Shown in pieces: positions 46,804 through 56,899 of a stretch of 64,000 nt of DNA; position 1 is the stretch's first letter; each line of letters opens with the position of its first letter. Below the pieces are notes generated by a model. The model searched no databases and was not told the origin of the DNA. It saw only the letters and a list, made by a program, of their open reading frames with translations. A program made the position numbers and the translations under genes. This DNA comes from Cheiracanthium punctorium (Eukaryota > Arthropoda > Arachnida > Araneae > Cheiracanthiidae). The stretch lies in NCBI GenBank assembly GCA_038373885.1, contig JAWZYV010019574.1, forward strand, positions 186,001 to 250,000, written 5' to 3'.

Positions 46804-47053
46804 AAATGAATAAAAACTTTGAGAAAAAAAGCACACATAAAATGTTACTTATAAGATGTTACGATCGTTCCGACCAAAAAATTCTTTCGGTATCATCAGA
46901 CAAGCCCTTCGACTCACTGAACTGGGTTCCCTCAGCTCAGTGAGTCGAAGGGCTTGTCTGATGATACCGAAAGAATTTTTTGGTCGGAACGATCGTAACA
47001 TCTTATAAGTAACATTTTATGTGTGCTTTTTTTCACAAAGTTTATATTTATTT
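46804..47053. repeat. Hairpin family C, long near-perfect inverted repeat
   Basis: Arms of about 117 bp (46804-46920 and 46937-47053) surround a 16-base loop (CTGGGTTCCCTCAGC-like). They are essentially identical from GCACACATAAAATG to the loop, differing only near the outer ends. The arm includes TTACGATCGTTCCGACC and ATTCTTTCGGTATCATCAG. The transcript would form a long RNA hairpin. Confidence 0.9.
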
Positions 47054-47439
47054 CAAATTCATGATAATTTCATCAAATTTTTAGAAAATGCAGTTAATAG
47101 CTATTCAGAAGATTTTCTTTGGATAATTTTTGAATATACAGGGTGTCCCAAAAAGGTGATAACACGCTTAATACTTTATCTATTAGAGTTACGTTCGCAA
47201 TGTAACCTGAAAAAATATTCAGGGCAAGGTAGAAAAAGACTAGGTTAGGTGTACCAGTAGCATTTTAATATTACGCCTCCAGAAAACTTTGCACAAATTA
47301 AAAAAAACACTAAAAAGGTAAATAAACATTTTTTTAAAATCGATACAATTTTTAAAAATTAAACAGATAGGTAAATAATAATTAAGTTCAGACCCCCTTA
47401 AAGAGATCCCATAAACAATGAAAGTTTTGCGCAATTTTA

Positions 47440-48690
47440 AAGTTTATTTAATTTAAAAAAAATTTGACGTTTATTGTTTTAGTCGCTATTGATGATCATG
47501 TAACTAAATTTCATTCTATTCCCTAAGCCGTTTTTGAGGAATGCGAGAACAAATATTTAAACGATTTTCACAAAATTTCAAAATCTCAAAAATACTTAAA
47601 ATAATTTTTTTCATCTATATTTTATATTAATCTAACACAATTCCAAATTTCATTCTATTCCATTGCCTTTTTCAAGTATGGAACAAACAAGCACTCACAC
47701 TGAGATTTTCACAAATTCTCAAATTCTATGAAATATTTAAAACATTTTTGGTATTTATAGTTTACATTAACCTGCCACACAGTATAGTTTCATATTTCAA
47801 TTCCATTACCATTACTCAAGAATAGAACAAACATTTTCTTAAATTTCACAAAATCTCGAATTCTGTAAAAAATTTTGAAGTATTTTGACGTCTATAATTT
47901 AAGTTTTATTTCATTTCATTCAATGGCTAATATGTAATAGACAAACACATATTTACACATTTTCAATAAACTTTCGCAAAATCTCAGAATCTAATCCAAA
48001 TTTAAAAAAATTCGAACGGCTATAGTTTAAGTTTCGTGTTCAACTATTAGGTCACCAAATTTAATTTCAGTCGTAGTCGTTCTTACGTAATGTATGAACA
48101 ACAATTTATGCATTTTAAAAAGATAAATTTACTAAAACTTTTTTAAAAATTCTCTGCCTATAGTTTGAGTGACCAACTATCATGTCACCAAATTTCATTA
48201 ATTCTCTTTAGTTCATATTGCGTGATGTGCGAACAGATATTGGAATTTGAAACGATATTACAAAATATCGAAATGTAGTCAAAATTTTTAAAAAATGTTA
48301 CGCCTATAATTGAAGTGACCACCTATAATATCACCAAATTTCCTTTCATTCACTTTAGTGGTTATGACGTGATGCGCGAAAGAAATAGTTACGCAGTTTG
48401 AAACAATTTTTGCAAAATTTCAAAATCTAACCTTAATTTTAAAAAATTTGATGTTATAGTTTAAGTAAAGTGATCACTTATTATGTCACCAAATTTCATT
48501 TCAATTGCTTTAGTCATTATTACGTGATGCGCAAACAAAAATTTACGCAGTTTGAAAAAAATTTCACAAAATTTCAAAATCCGATAAAAGTTTTTTAAAA
48601 ATTCGACTCCTCTAGTTTTTGTTGAGTGACAACCTATCATGTCAGCAATTTTAATTTCATTTTCTTCTGTTATTTTTACGCCGCCGTTGC
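47440..48690 (-). repeat. Inverted-orientation array of the 155-bp satellite family
   Basis: Read on the minus strand, units show GCGCATCACGT-ATAA, AATTTGGTGA-AT-ATAG and GATTTTGAAATTTTG-AAAA, the same core as at 1146-2440. About eight units are seen, more diverged than the 5' units of the other array. No Helitron end adjoins it. Confidence 0.7.
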
Positions 48691-49429
48691 ATTAAAAAAT
48701 AAATCAGCATGTTTTTCTACACATTTCTTTGGTGTCAATTACTGGAGCAGGAAGTGTAAATCACTGGAGCAAAAATTTTTTTCTTGGTGTTAATTACTGG
48801 TGTCGTACCATGACAATATATAAAATATGGAAAAAATAGAAATTTGAAATATTCTGTTATAAATTATACCCTACATGAATTTTCAAAGTTTACTTTAGAA
48901 AATAAAAATTTTGTTTCTAGACAGTTTTAGTATTTAGCAATTTCTAGTTAATGCTTATTACTGCTCTTAAAGTGTAAATTCACTGGTGCACTTACCCTAT
49001 AGTACTTTTTTCTCGTCAAATGGCACCTGGAAACTACCCGATCGAAATAAATATCACGAATTTTTATTTTTGAAATACCCTACTGACTGCCGACTCACAA
49101 TGTCTTAAAAACACTACTTTAAACTGGCGCAAATCGTCATTTTTGAGTTTTTTTCTTTTTTAAGTTTTCCGTGGAGTGTGCTACTGGCCTGGACGGTTTA
49201 TAATATGGGAAAAATGTCCACTTCCACTGTATTAGCTACGCCAAGCCAAAAGAACTGGCTATGCTGCCCCAGCAAATTCATGCGCACGCAAGAATGGCGG
49301 CTTGCACCAGCTGGTATCATCTAGTAGCCTTACTTTAAAGGACACTTCGGTGACGTTTGTGGCCCTCTAACGACAGACAAAGAATAAGGCAAATCATTAC
49401 TTTAGTAATGCTCATAAGTGCATATATTA

Positions 49430-49735
49430 TCAAACATTACTTACATCACTCATCCAGCTTGAACATCTGACCATACCCTCTCTCATGATTCTCTCCTTGA
49501 TGGTCTCTCTTCTTGGCGAATACATGTTTTCCAGCGACAGGTGGATAGCCCTCTTCCTAAGTTTAGTATTCTCGCCCGCCAGCAAGTCGCACTTTCTCTC
49601 CAGGGTCTCCAGTTTTAAAATCGTGCCCCGGATATCAGTCATGAGTTCTTGCACGTAACTCGAGTTGAGTTGCATCAGAGTGTCCAGTTTAGATACAGCC
49701 TGGTCCACTGAGACGTTGTTATCTACAACCACCAT
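49430..49735 (-). CDS. Candidate first coding exon of a coiled-coil protein
   Basis: On the minus strand a 101-residue frame starts at an ATG in good context (ATCAAGATGG). It encodes VDQAVSKLDTLMQLNSSYVQ, then IRGTILKLETLERKCDLLAG and ENTKLRKRAIHLSLENMY, a charged leucine-rich heptad pattern with no Gly or Pro over about 55 residues. A basic part, SPRRETIKERIMREG, follows. After ATGAGTGAT the DNA reads GTAAGTAATG, a strong splice donor, so the last residues (VSNV) before the stop are probably intron. Base composition is far more balanced than the surroundings, and there is no match to transposon families I know. I do not recognise the protein. The next exon was not found downstream to 46 kb. 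Confidence 0.5.
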   Translation of the reverse strand: MVVVDNNVSVDQAVSKLDTLMQLNSSYVQELMTDIRGTILKLETLERKCDLLAGENTKLRKRAIHLSLENMYSPRRETIKERIMREGMVRCSSWMSDVSNV

Positions 49736-49739
49736 CTTG

Positions 49740-51485
49740 ATTTTTTTCTCTTTTTTTTTTGTTAAAATAAGAATATTTTTGAATTCGATTTCTTATGTGT
49801 AAAGCTAACTAGGAACGATTGAACTGAAAAGTTTGTATTGTAGAAATAAATATCGAACTAGATGTTATATTCTGGGCATTGCGTTAGATTGTATCACTGT
49901 TAATAAAGTGAAAACTGTCGTCCAAATTGAAGTTTTCTGCATTAAAATGCAATATCTAATCAGTTCTTTTCAGCAAAACAACTTCTTGAAAACCTGCATA
50001 AAAAGAAGTGCAACAAAATTCATACTTATATCTTACACACTGAATATTCAAATCTATTTTGACCAAAATATGAGCATAAGTATTGAGTGAAAAATTCGAA
50101 TATTAGCAATTTTAAAACATGTACAGCTCGATTATTCAAAATGAGAAATTGTAAGAAAAAATTAAATGCAATGATACACTATTAGGATACTTTAGAAATG
50201 ACACCCTTTTCTGCAAGTAATCTTTTGCATAAATTGCAGTAATCTTGTAACATACGCAGTTCTGCTATTTATTGTTGAAACGCATTTAAAAGTTTCTGAC
50301 ATAAAAAACTGATGATGAGATTATTTTTTCAGTAAACGGAATTTCTATTTTATATTTACTTTCTAACAAAGAAATCAGATGTTCTTAAATTTTTCAGTTC
50401 ATATTGAAGTAGTTACCATAGCATCCCGCAAAATACGTCTTCATAACAGTATCATTTAGTGATTACAAAAAATTCATTTCAAAGATAATTTCAGAGAAAT
50501 ATGATTAACGGTGAATTCACTTGTATATTGGTTACCATAAACATCTATTCAGTTGAAACTAGTTTAAATTTTTTCTTGTGTACAGTAAGGGTCCATACAT
50601 ACTGAACTCCTGTTATCTTCCTGGCGCCTGAAGATTCAACCGGATGAACATATAAACTCGATTGAAATGTCACGCTTCTCGGAAAATTTAGAAATACGCA
50701 CATTTCAAGATCAGAACAGAAACAACCTTATAGATGTCAGCGAGACTGGGTCAAACAGACCTTGAATAAAACGTAAAATACATGTGTTTTATACACTACA
50801 ATCAAGTGCTGCAAATCTGCTTGTCATTCTACATTTCGAATAAAGGTTTGACCTTGTTATAGATATTAAATGCAATTCGAATTTGATGTTTTTTCCCACA
50901 AATCGTCTGCCTTGTCGACTATGAGCTTTCCACCTGTCGCCAAAGATGGAGGTATCATGGAGTAAATATTGTAGTAGAATTCAATGAATGAAAGTACCTT
51001 TGTTTATCGCGCAATATCTGCGTGTAGTACGAATAAGAGTAAATATACGGGTAAAATTAAAGTAACCCATGTACTATAATAATAATAACGATTCAAGGCG
51101 CTTTACTGAACAATTATTAATTGCACGCAGTGATGTGGGGTGGGTAAATATCCAACGGGTAGGCAAATGCTTTTTAGGTATTTACACAAGACCTGAGTAC
51201 ATGCCCCAAAACTAGGTATGAAAGGGAGGTAATTGAAGGGTGAATAGGTAATTAATTTTTTCCCTCAAATTAAAATATAAAATTAATTAGTAACTGCATT
51301 TCATGTTAGAAAAATAAAGGAGCAAATTATTCATTTCATATCCATATAAACGGATGTAAGAAACAAATGATCGGTTTTCATATCAATATTCGTGGATATA
51401 AAAACAAGTAACCCGTTTTACATTCATATCTGCGGATCTAGCGGTTTGAGGATCCAGCACACCTCTGATTTTGCAAAATATATTT
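49740..51485. other. Gene-free stretch upstream of the coiled-coil exon
   Basis: It would contain the promoter or 5' UTR of the exon at 49430-49735 if that gene is real. I see no convincing core promoter and no recognised repeat. Confidence 0.35.
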
Positions 51486-51489
51486 ACAG

Positions 51490-51663
51490 CAGTGTTTCCC
51501 AATCGCTGGTCCGCTGACCAGTGCCTGTCCACGAATAACAAATTTAAAAAACAACAATTAACAGCATATTGTCGTTGTCAAACCGATTTGTGCTATGTGC
51601 AAACAGAATAACTTTGAGATACTGAATAAAAACGTTTACCGGTAAAATTTTATATGAAGCAGC

Positions 51664-51732
<69 letters not shown>

Positions 51733-52055
51733 TTATTTATTTATTTATTTATTTATTTTAAATCGAAAGCGTTCACCGTATAATGCTTAGAGTCACATAG
51801 CAGTCTTTTTATATGAAAATTTTGTTAGTAAACTAGTCATAATAGTCAAAATTTTGAAATTTCCAAAAAGTGCATATAGCAGATATTGGTTTGACAACGA
51901 TATGTCGTTCCAGCGAAAATTATATTTGTATGATTATTTAATAAATAAAATGCATATGTTTATATAATATTTATTGTTTGTTGAATGATGCTTGTTCGCG
52001 AAATATTTTTCTTGTTTTTCGCCGGTCTGTAGACGTAAAAATATTTGAAACACTG
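51490..52055. mobile_element. hAT-like element
   Basis: Ends CAGTGTTTCCCAATCG and, inward from the right, CAGTGTTTCAAATATT. Internal GCTGGTCCGCTGACCAGTGCC is typical of non-autonomous hAT left ends. The 8-bp flanks do not match well. It contains the AT/TTTA microsatellite. Confidence 0.6.
51664..51760. repeat. (AT)n then (TTTA)n microsatellite
   Basis: About 60 bases of AT repeat followed by about eight TTTA units. Confidence 0.9.
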
Positions 52056-52066
52056 ATGATCACAGG

Positions 52067-52679
52067 GTGCTTTAAAAATATCTGATACGATTGTAGATGG
52101 CGGTAGTGGGATCCAAGACAATTCAAAATGACATAGCAACGTTAGAGTGAAAATTCCAAACTATGTTTTATCAAATCGAAACTATTTTTTCTAAATAAAA
52201 CACTGGACGAAAATATATCATTGTGAATTGTATTTCATTTTGTAATGAATCAAATTTCGGTTAATGAAATTATTTGTAATAAAGTTTAACAAAGAAAGTG
52301 AACTAACTCTTCAGCACTCTTTGTGATTGTGATTGTGATCGTGTGTGATTATGGCAACGCTACACTAGGGCGATCTGCCAGGGATGGTGCCTTGGTAGGA
52401 GGACTTTCTAAGGGGTTCTAACGGTATTCACGTTACATCCTGAGAAAACCTACCAAAACTCCAAACCGTTAGATCGACAGCCGCGCGATGGGACCCGAAC
52501 CCGAGACCTTCATACTTCGGCCATCTACCATTTTCAGTGGCATAACCACCACCCTTTGTGAAGTGGATGGTTAAGAATTTGCATAAGCACGAAGAAGACG
52601 TTTCTGACCTTGGACTGCTCAGTGATTTTGAATCGCCTTGCTTCCTTTACCACCGTGCTATGTTTTGAACACCCTGTAT
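52067..52679. mobile_element. Candidate mariner-type MITE (CAGGGTG ends) with nested SINE
   Basis: Ends ACAGGGTGCTTTAAAAATAT and, inward from the right, ACAGGGTGTTCAAAACATAG. It holds a SINE at 52329-52552. No transposase remains. Confidence 0.45.
52329..52552 (-). repeat. tRNA-derived SINE, family A
   Basis: On the minus strand it has TGGTTATGCCACTGAAAATG, GGGTTCGGGTCCCATCG (B box), the shared body and an ATCACACACGATCACAATC tail. CTTTGTGA flanks both sides (about 52318 and 52552), a partial target-site duplication. It is the copy closest to 37036-37275. Confidence 0.8.
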
Positions 52680-52910
52680 ATTCCCCTTTAACCCTTTAAC
52701 GCGGGGTGTCCTCGCCGTGAGGACACAAAACTCTGACGCTTTGACTGTTATCTGTCACGAAGAATAAATTTGATTCCTGTAAAAATACCTGAGGGTGACA
52801 GAATTACACGAGAATACTTTACTTTTTAGCCCATCATTACCCGTAAAAATTGTCAGGATCATTTTTTAAAGCGCCGGCATCTGCTGAAAACTGGAAGAAT
52901 ATGATGGAAA

Positions 52911-53345
52911 TACACTGTATAACAAAAATAAAAATCGACGCCCTAAAAAGGAGTCGCCCGATTGTAATGAAATTTCGTATGCAAAGACATTCGGACCGAA
53001 CATGCAAATGTTTAAAATCTAAAGTCCAATGAATGAATAGCGGAAGCGCTAGCGCATCGAAACTTTGCATGTAGCAGGTACATATAAGGAGAGATTCTCA
53101 ATCTGATGGTTAAAATTTCTGTTGCATTTCGACTGCGATATCTCAAGTCGGCTGTAACAATGCCTCGCCGAAGGATTCGTGTGCCTTACGAGTTGATGTT
53201 GGAGTTGAAAGCGGTCGTGCAATCGGACTGAAAGAGGCTGGTTGGACGAATCGAAGAATCGTTCGACATGTGCGTCGAAGCGATGCGGCTATTAGACGAT
53301 GCTGACAAGAGTCTCGACTGTGGCACGCTAGGAAGGAGGACTGTG
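52911..53345 (+). pseudogene. Tc1-like transposon relic, transposase N-terminus
   Basis: A left end like TACACTGTATAAC is followed by an ATG at 53160 (MPRRRIRVPYE). A frame change leads to GRAIGLKEAGWTNRRIVRHV followed by RRSDAAIRRC and a stop. This is the paired-like helix-turn-helix of Tc1 transposases, which usually reads GR-IGL-EAG-S-R-IA-----S---V-R-W. The catalytic domain is missing, replaced by short duplications (GTGGCACGCTAGG). It is nested in the piggyBac-type element, so it inserted later or was rearranged there. Confidence 0.7.
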
Positions 53346-53372
53346 GCACGCTAGGTCTAGACTGTGGAGAGA

Positions 53373-53486
53373 CTAGATCTGTGGCACGCGATGAACGTTT
53401 CGATCGTCCGCCATCTTGCTGGTAGTTAAGTCGAACGATGGCAACGGCTGCCCTTTTTTAGCATTGGGCAATCTAACCAGCTGTTC
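53373..53486 (-). repeat. Repeat shared with 55032-55145
   Basis: On the minus strand the blocks CCCAATGCT-AAAAAAGGGC, AGCCGTTGCC, CGACTTAACTACCAGCAAGA and CGTTCATCGCGTGCCACAGA match 55032-55145 in order. Confidence 0.7.
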
Positions 53487-53705
53487 TCGCATTCTTCCAT
53501 GTTTCAGCAGATGTCAGTGCTGTTAAAAATAATCGTGACCATTTTTTTACAGGAAATGACGTGCTAAAAAGTAAAGGATTCTCGTGGAGCTATGTCACCC
53601 GCAACTATTTTTATAGAAATCCAATCTATTCTTCCTGACTGGCAACAGTCAAAACGGCAGAGTTTGGTGTTCCCAGAGCGGGAACACTGCGCGTTAAAGA
53701 GTTAA

Positions 53706-54225
53706 AAGATGCGAAATTTCTTGAAGGAATAAACTAACTACGAAAACTAAACGAGTGAAGGTGATTTTTACTTAACTACAAGGAAGTTTTCATTTTAATT
53801 TCATAGGAATGGAGAATATGTTTATTTTATCCACCGAATAACGTAAAATTTACCAGCGCATCCCGTAAGTAAATAAACCAAAATAAACAAATTCAACAAG
53901 TGTCTTTCCAAGACTCGATCACCCCCGTCGGAGAATGGTCCGCTCCAGCATCTCCGAAATGCTGGTAGATGGGTTGCCATGGTGATACAATTCCACGTGT
54001 CAACAATCTTCTCGGAAAAGGAAATTGAGAGGAGAAGGGGGGGGGGGGGGAGAGACGGTGTTATGTTAATAATGTACGTAATAATTTACGGTTAATAGAT
54101 TTTATTGATTAAGTAAAGGTAATTAATTTAATCCGTCCCTTAAATATGCCGTACCTTTTGAGAAAGTTTTTCTAGTGTATCTGTGTAATTGATTAATATC
54201 AGAGTATGATTAAAAATAAGAGAGA
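53706..54225. other. Gene-free stretch
   Basis: No ORF recognised. A run of about 15 G lies near 54040. GGTTGCCATGGTGATA near 53975 resembles an RFX-type X-box half site, but there is no gene to link it to. Confidence 0.35.
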
Positions 54226-54395
54226 GGGCCCTACCAGGGCAGGAGTGATAAGACACTGAACATGGTAGATAGCTGAAGTAAGAATGTCCAAAGTTCTGAC
54301 CTACCGCGGGGCTGTCGATCGATCGATCTGGAGTTCTGGGCGGATTTCTCCAGATGTTACGTGAACACTCGCTGGAACCCTTAACAACTGCCGCA
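54226..54395 (+). repeat. tRNA-derived SINE, family A, 3'-truncated
   Basis: Shared body: GGGGCTGTCGATC, ATCTGGAGTTCTGGGCGG and TTCTCCAGATGTTACGTGAA. Similarity stops after GGAACCCTTA. The A/B box region is decayed. Confidence 0.65.
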
Positions 54396-54585
54396 AACTG
54401 TCGATAAGCCCGCATGAGCATGCAGGATTGCCATTGTGAACAAACTCCGTGATGTGATTACAATTTCTGTGGGTACAACTTTCTTCTGGGTGCTCACAAA
54501 CACTAGAGATTCGACATCTTACATGTGACGTAGAAACAGAAACAAGAAACACTACGACTGGAACCATTGGAGCAATCAACAACAT
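54301..54585 (-). CDS. Candidate small secreted cysteine-rich protein, exon running into a SINE
   Basis: The minus-strand frame starts MLLIAPMVPVVVFLVSVSTS, a good signal peptide (hydrophobic core of about 14 residues, small residues at the end). Six cysteines follow within about 45 residues: RCRISSVC, EESCTHRNC and NPACSCG. From LIDSLRQLL on, the sequence crosses the SINE at 54226-54395 and is unlikely to be original coding. A GTAAGA just after STSH could alternatively be a splice donor ending a signal-peptide exon. Signal peptide plus Cys pattern suggests a short extracellular protein, but no family was recognised and no function is claimed. It could be a chance ORF. Confidence 0.35.
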   Translation of the reverse strand: MLLIAPMVPVVVFLVSVSTSHVRCRISSVCEHPEESCTHRNCNHITEFVHNGNPACSCGLIDSLRQLLRVPASVHVTSGEIRPELQIDRSTAPR

Positions 54586-55031
54586 TCGCTTCTGAACGAA
54601 GAAGTCGGAGTTGATCGTTCCCTATGTAACCGAGGGAAATTTCCAGAGAAGAGAGGTTGCGGCCACCAAATTGCTAAGAATTATGCCCGTGTAATGAGGC
54701 CTTTAACAATATATTTAGCAAAAAAGGCCGTTTCGGGTTGTACAAAAGGTTCATTCTTCTTCAGATGTAAAAAAAGGTCCACCGAGAGATTAGAACTTGC
54801 AAGAGGGCCAAAAAAAAAAAAAGTCAGTAGAAGAAACGAAACTGTAAATCAATAAACAATGGCGCCTGGCAGATTTTCTTCCAGTGAATCCCCATTTATG
54901 GCGATATACCTATTAACGAGGTATCTGGCCAAACAGGTATGCAGACTTCCACAGCCCCATTTTGCATTACCGCAAAACCAAATTTCCTCCGCCATTGTGA
55001 AAGCGGCAAACAGCTGTGTTAACCCTTTGAG

Positions 55032-55145
55032 GTGCAACCTTTTCCCAATGCTGAAAAAAGGGCAGCCGTTGCCTTCGCTCGACTTAACTACCAGCAAGAT
55101 GGCGAACGATCAAAACGTTCATCGCGTGCCACAGATCTAGAGACC
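55032..55145 (+). repeat. Repeat shared with 53373-53486
   Basis: Inverted counterpart about 1.6 kb away. It starts ten bases after TTAACCCTTTGAGGTGCAAC, which resembles a piggyBac-type TTAA-CCCTTTGA end, so both copies may be pieces of one element family. Confidence 0.6.
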
Positions 55146-55217
55146 CTTTTTTGACGACAGCTGGCTGTGCCGGGCCCACAGATCTAGAGACCCTTTTTTG
55201 ACGACAGCTGGCTGTGC
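55129..55217 (+). repeat. 47-bp direct duplication
   Basis: CCACAGATCTAGAGACCC...GACAGCTGGCTGTGC occurs twice in tandem with a 47-bp period. Confidence 0.9.
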
Positions 55218-55369
55218 CCGCGCACAGCGGGCACGCAGTACGCCGCGGACGCTTGATGGAAACAGAGTAAAATAACTTGAAATTTCAGCGTAGAGGGGAA
55301 AATGCATGGAAAAATAAAATATGTGGGGCGAGTTCGCCGACTATTTAGGAAATTTTTTTTAGGAAAATA

Positions 55370-55530
55370 TTTTAAGCTTGACATTAAGCTTGCTATGTCA
55401 AGCTTAATGCAAGTTTGGCATGTGTTAACTTGAACACTTGATTCAAGCTTGCATTAAGCTTACACGCTTGAAATTTTCAAGTTTATTGACTTGATAAATC
55501 AAGCTTACTGCAAGTTTAATGCAAATTTGC
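55370..55530. repeat. Cluster of CAAGCTT/AAGCTTG words
   Basis: At least eight AAGCTTG, CAAGTTT or CAAGCTT words occur in both orientations within 160 bp, forming overlapping short palindromes. Probably the subterminal region of a MITE. Confidence 0.6.
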
Positions 55531-55952
55531 TGTGCTGTCTGGGGTAACATCACAAAGAAACAAACACTGGCTGCAAACGGTTTAAGAACAAAATAAAAGA
55601 ATAACAAATGGACACTCCGTGGATTCTAACCCAACCTCAAGACGGAGCAAGCAACGGTTTAACACAGGGATGGAACACCACAGAATCGGATCCTGGCTGC
55701 GGAGAACGGAAAAAACTGATCCTGGCTGCAATCAATCCCAAACAATGGGCAGAACCTTCAGTTTAAAAATATGGATACAGAATAATAGTTCGAAACCTAC
55801 CAGCAGACGAAATCAACGCTTAAGAACACTGATAGAAAAACACAAAAAAATTTACACTACCTGCATTCGATCCCAACAAACAGAGGAAAACATCAGTTAA
55901 AGAACACAGTTAAAGTATCTGAAAAAACACTCAAAATACTGGTGTTAAACGA

Positions 55953-56027
55953 TAAAGTAATTAAAAAACTTTGTAAAAAACACACACTTCTTATGTGTGT
56001 TTTTTACAAAGTTTTTTAATTACTTTA
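55953..56027. repeat. Hairpin family C, short perfect hairpin
   Basis: Arms of 34 bp (55953-55986 and 55994-56027) are perfectly complementary around a 7-base loop. The left flank CACTCAAAATACTGGTGTTA is also left of the long hairpin (46785), so both derive from the same element. Confidence 0.9.
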
Positions 56028-56160
56028 CAGTTAAAGTATAATACTAGACTATGGACATTCCCTCCATTTAAACCCAAACTTCAGACGGAACAATGGTATA
56101 AGAAAACAGTTAAAGAATAATACTACAACATGGACACTTCCTGGATTCTAAGTAATTATC

Positions 56161-56408
56161 ATGAATGACCGATGATTCTTACTGGAGATTTTAATGTTAA
56201 TTTTCGTTTTCAAGAATCTCAGCCGTTAGTTAATTTTTTAAAAGAAAAATTGGATCTAACTATGAATACTTCTCGACTTCAATCAGCAACGCATTTCGGT
56301 ACAACGATAGATGCTGTAGTTTCAAGAAAATTAGCAAATTTAGAGAGTAAAATTTATGTTTCACATTATAGTTACCACAAACCTATAATTTCATTCATAA
56401 AAAATTAG
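56161..56408 (+). pseudogene. Endonuclease/exonuclease-phosphatase-like C-terminal fragment
   Basis: The frame reads MILTGDFNVNFRFQESQPLV, then LTMNTSRLQSATHFGTTIDA and VVSR, and ends VSHYSYHKPIISFI. GDFN and the late S/H-x-P motif, with a T--GTTIDAVF-R strand between, resemble EEP-superfamily nuclease domains attached to some arthropod Helitron or Helentron proteins. The N-terminal half is missing. A link to the Helitrons here is inference. Confidence 0.5.
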
Positions 56409-56899
56409 GATGACATTCAAATCCCTATTTCCAATGAATAATATGAATATAAAATTTATATAATCTTTGTAAAGTACATGAATAATAAATATAATTAAAT
56501 TATAATATGATATTTATTTTAAGTTAAAGTTTAATCATTTCAGTGATATGTGTCGTAAACGTCAAAGAAGTTTTACTTCAATCGCGCGTAAAGATTACAC
56601 GCACATACTTTTTTAATTTATTAGCTCTAGAGTGAATGCTATTTCCTTTAAGCCGGTATTTTCTATCGACATTTTTCTGTGGGTGTAATTTGCGTTGACA
56701 CTTTTTCGTTGCATTTTCAAATGGGGTTGCCACATAGAGCAGGGGGGGGAAATAAAATTTTGTTTGTCGTCAACGTTTGAAATTTTTGAGGATTTTTCGC
56801 CAAAAAAAATAATCCCCCGAAACTGTAAGTAGCTTGGTGGTATCATCCATATTTGGCGAGAAACTGGCAAACCCTACAATTTATTACAAAGGAGAATTT

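Larger units (their letters stand above)
46015..49001. mobile_element. Candidate TIR element, GGTGCACCAGT termini
   Basis: The left end TATAGGGTAGGTGCACCAGT and inward right end TATAGGGTAAGTGCACCAGT differ at one base in twenty. Further ends of the same type occur at 47245 (GGTTAGGTGTACCAGTAG), at 48740-48810 and at 58831. The interior holds the long hairpin and the inverted satellite array. TA or no duplication at the target; superfamily unknown. Confidence 0.5.
52692..53701. mobile_element. piggyBac-type element with about 215-bp inverted ends
   Basis: TTAA lies directly outside both ends (52688-52691 and 53702-53705). Ends start CCCTTTAACGCGGGGTGT and, from the right, CTCTTTAACGCGCAGTGT. 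The inverted similarity continues for about 215 bp with shared TTTGACTGTT, CACGAGAAT-CTTTACTTTTTAG and ACATCTGCTGAAA words. No piggyBac transposase is present. A Tc1 element sits inside. Confidence 0.8.

Noticed and set aside
53970..53990. RFX X-box-like GGTTGCCATGGTGATA
   Set aside because: One half site is imperfect and no adjacent gene was identified.
54849..55140. Overlapping ORFs on both strands of about 80-93 codons
   Set aside because: They cross a repeat shared with 53373-53486 and show no domain; chance ORFs are more likely.
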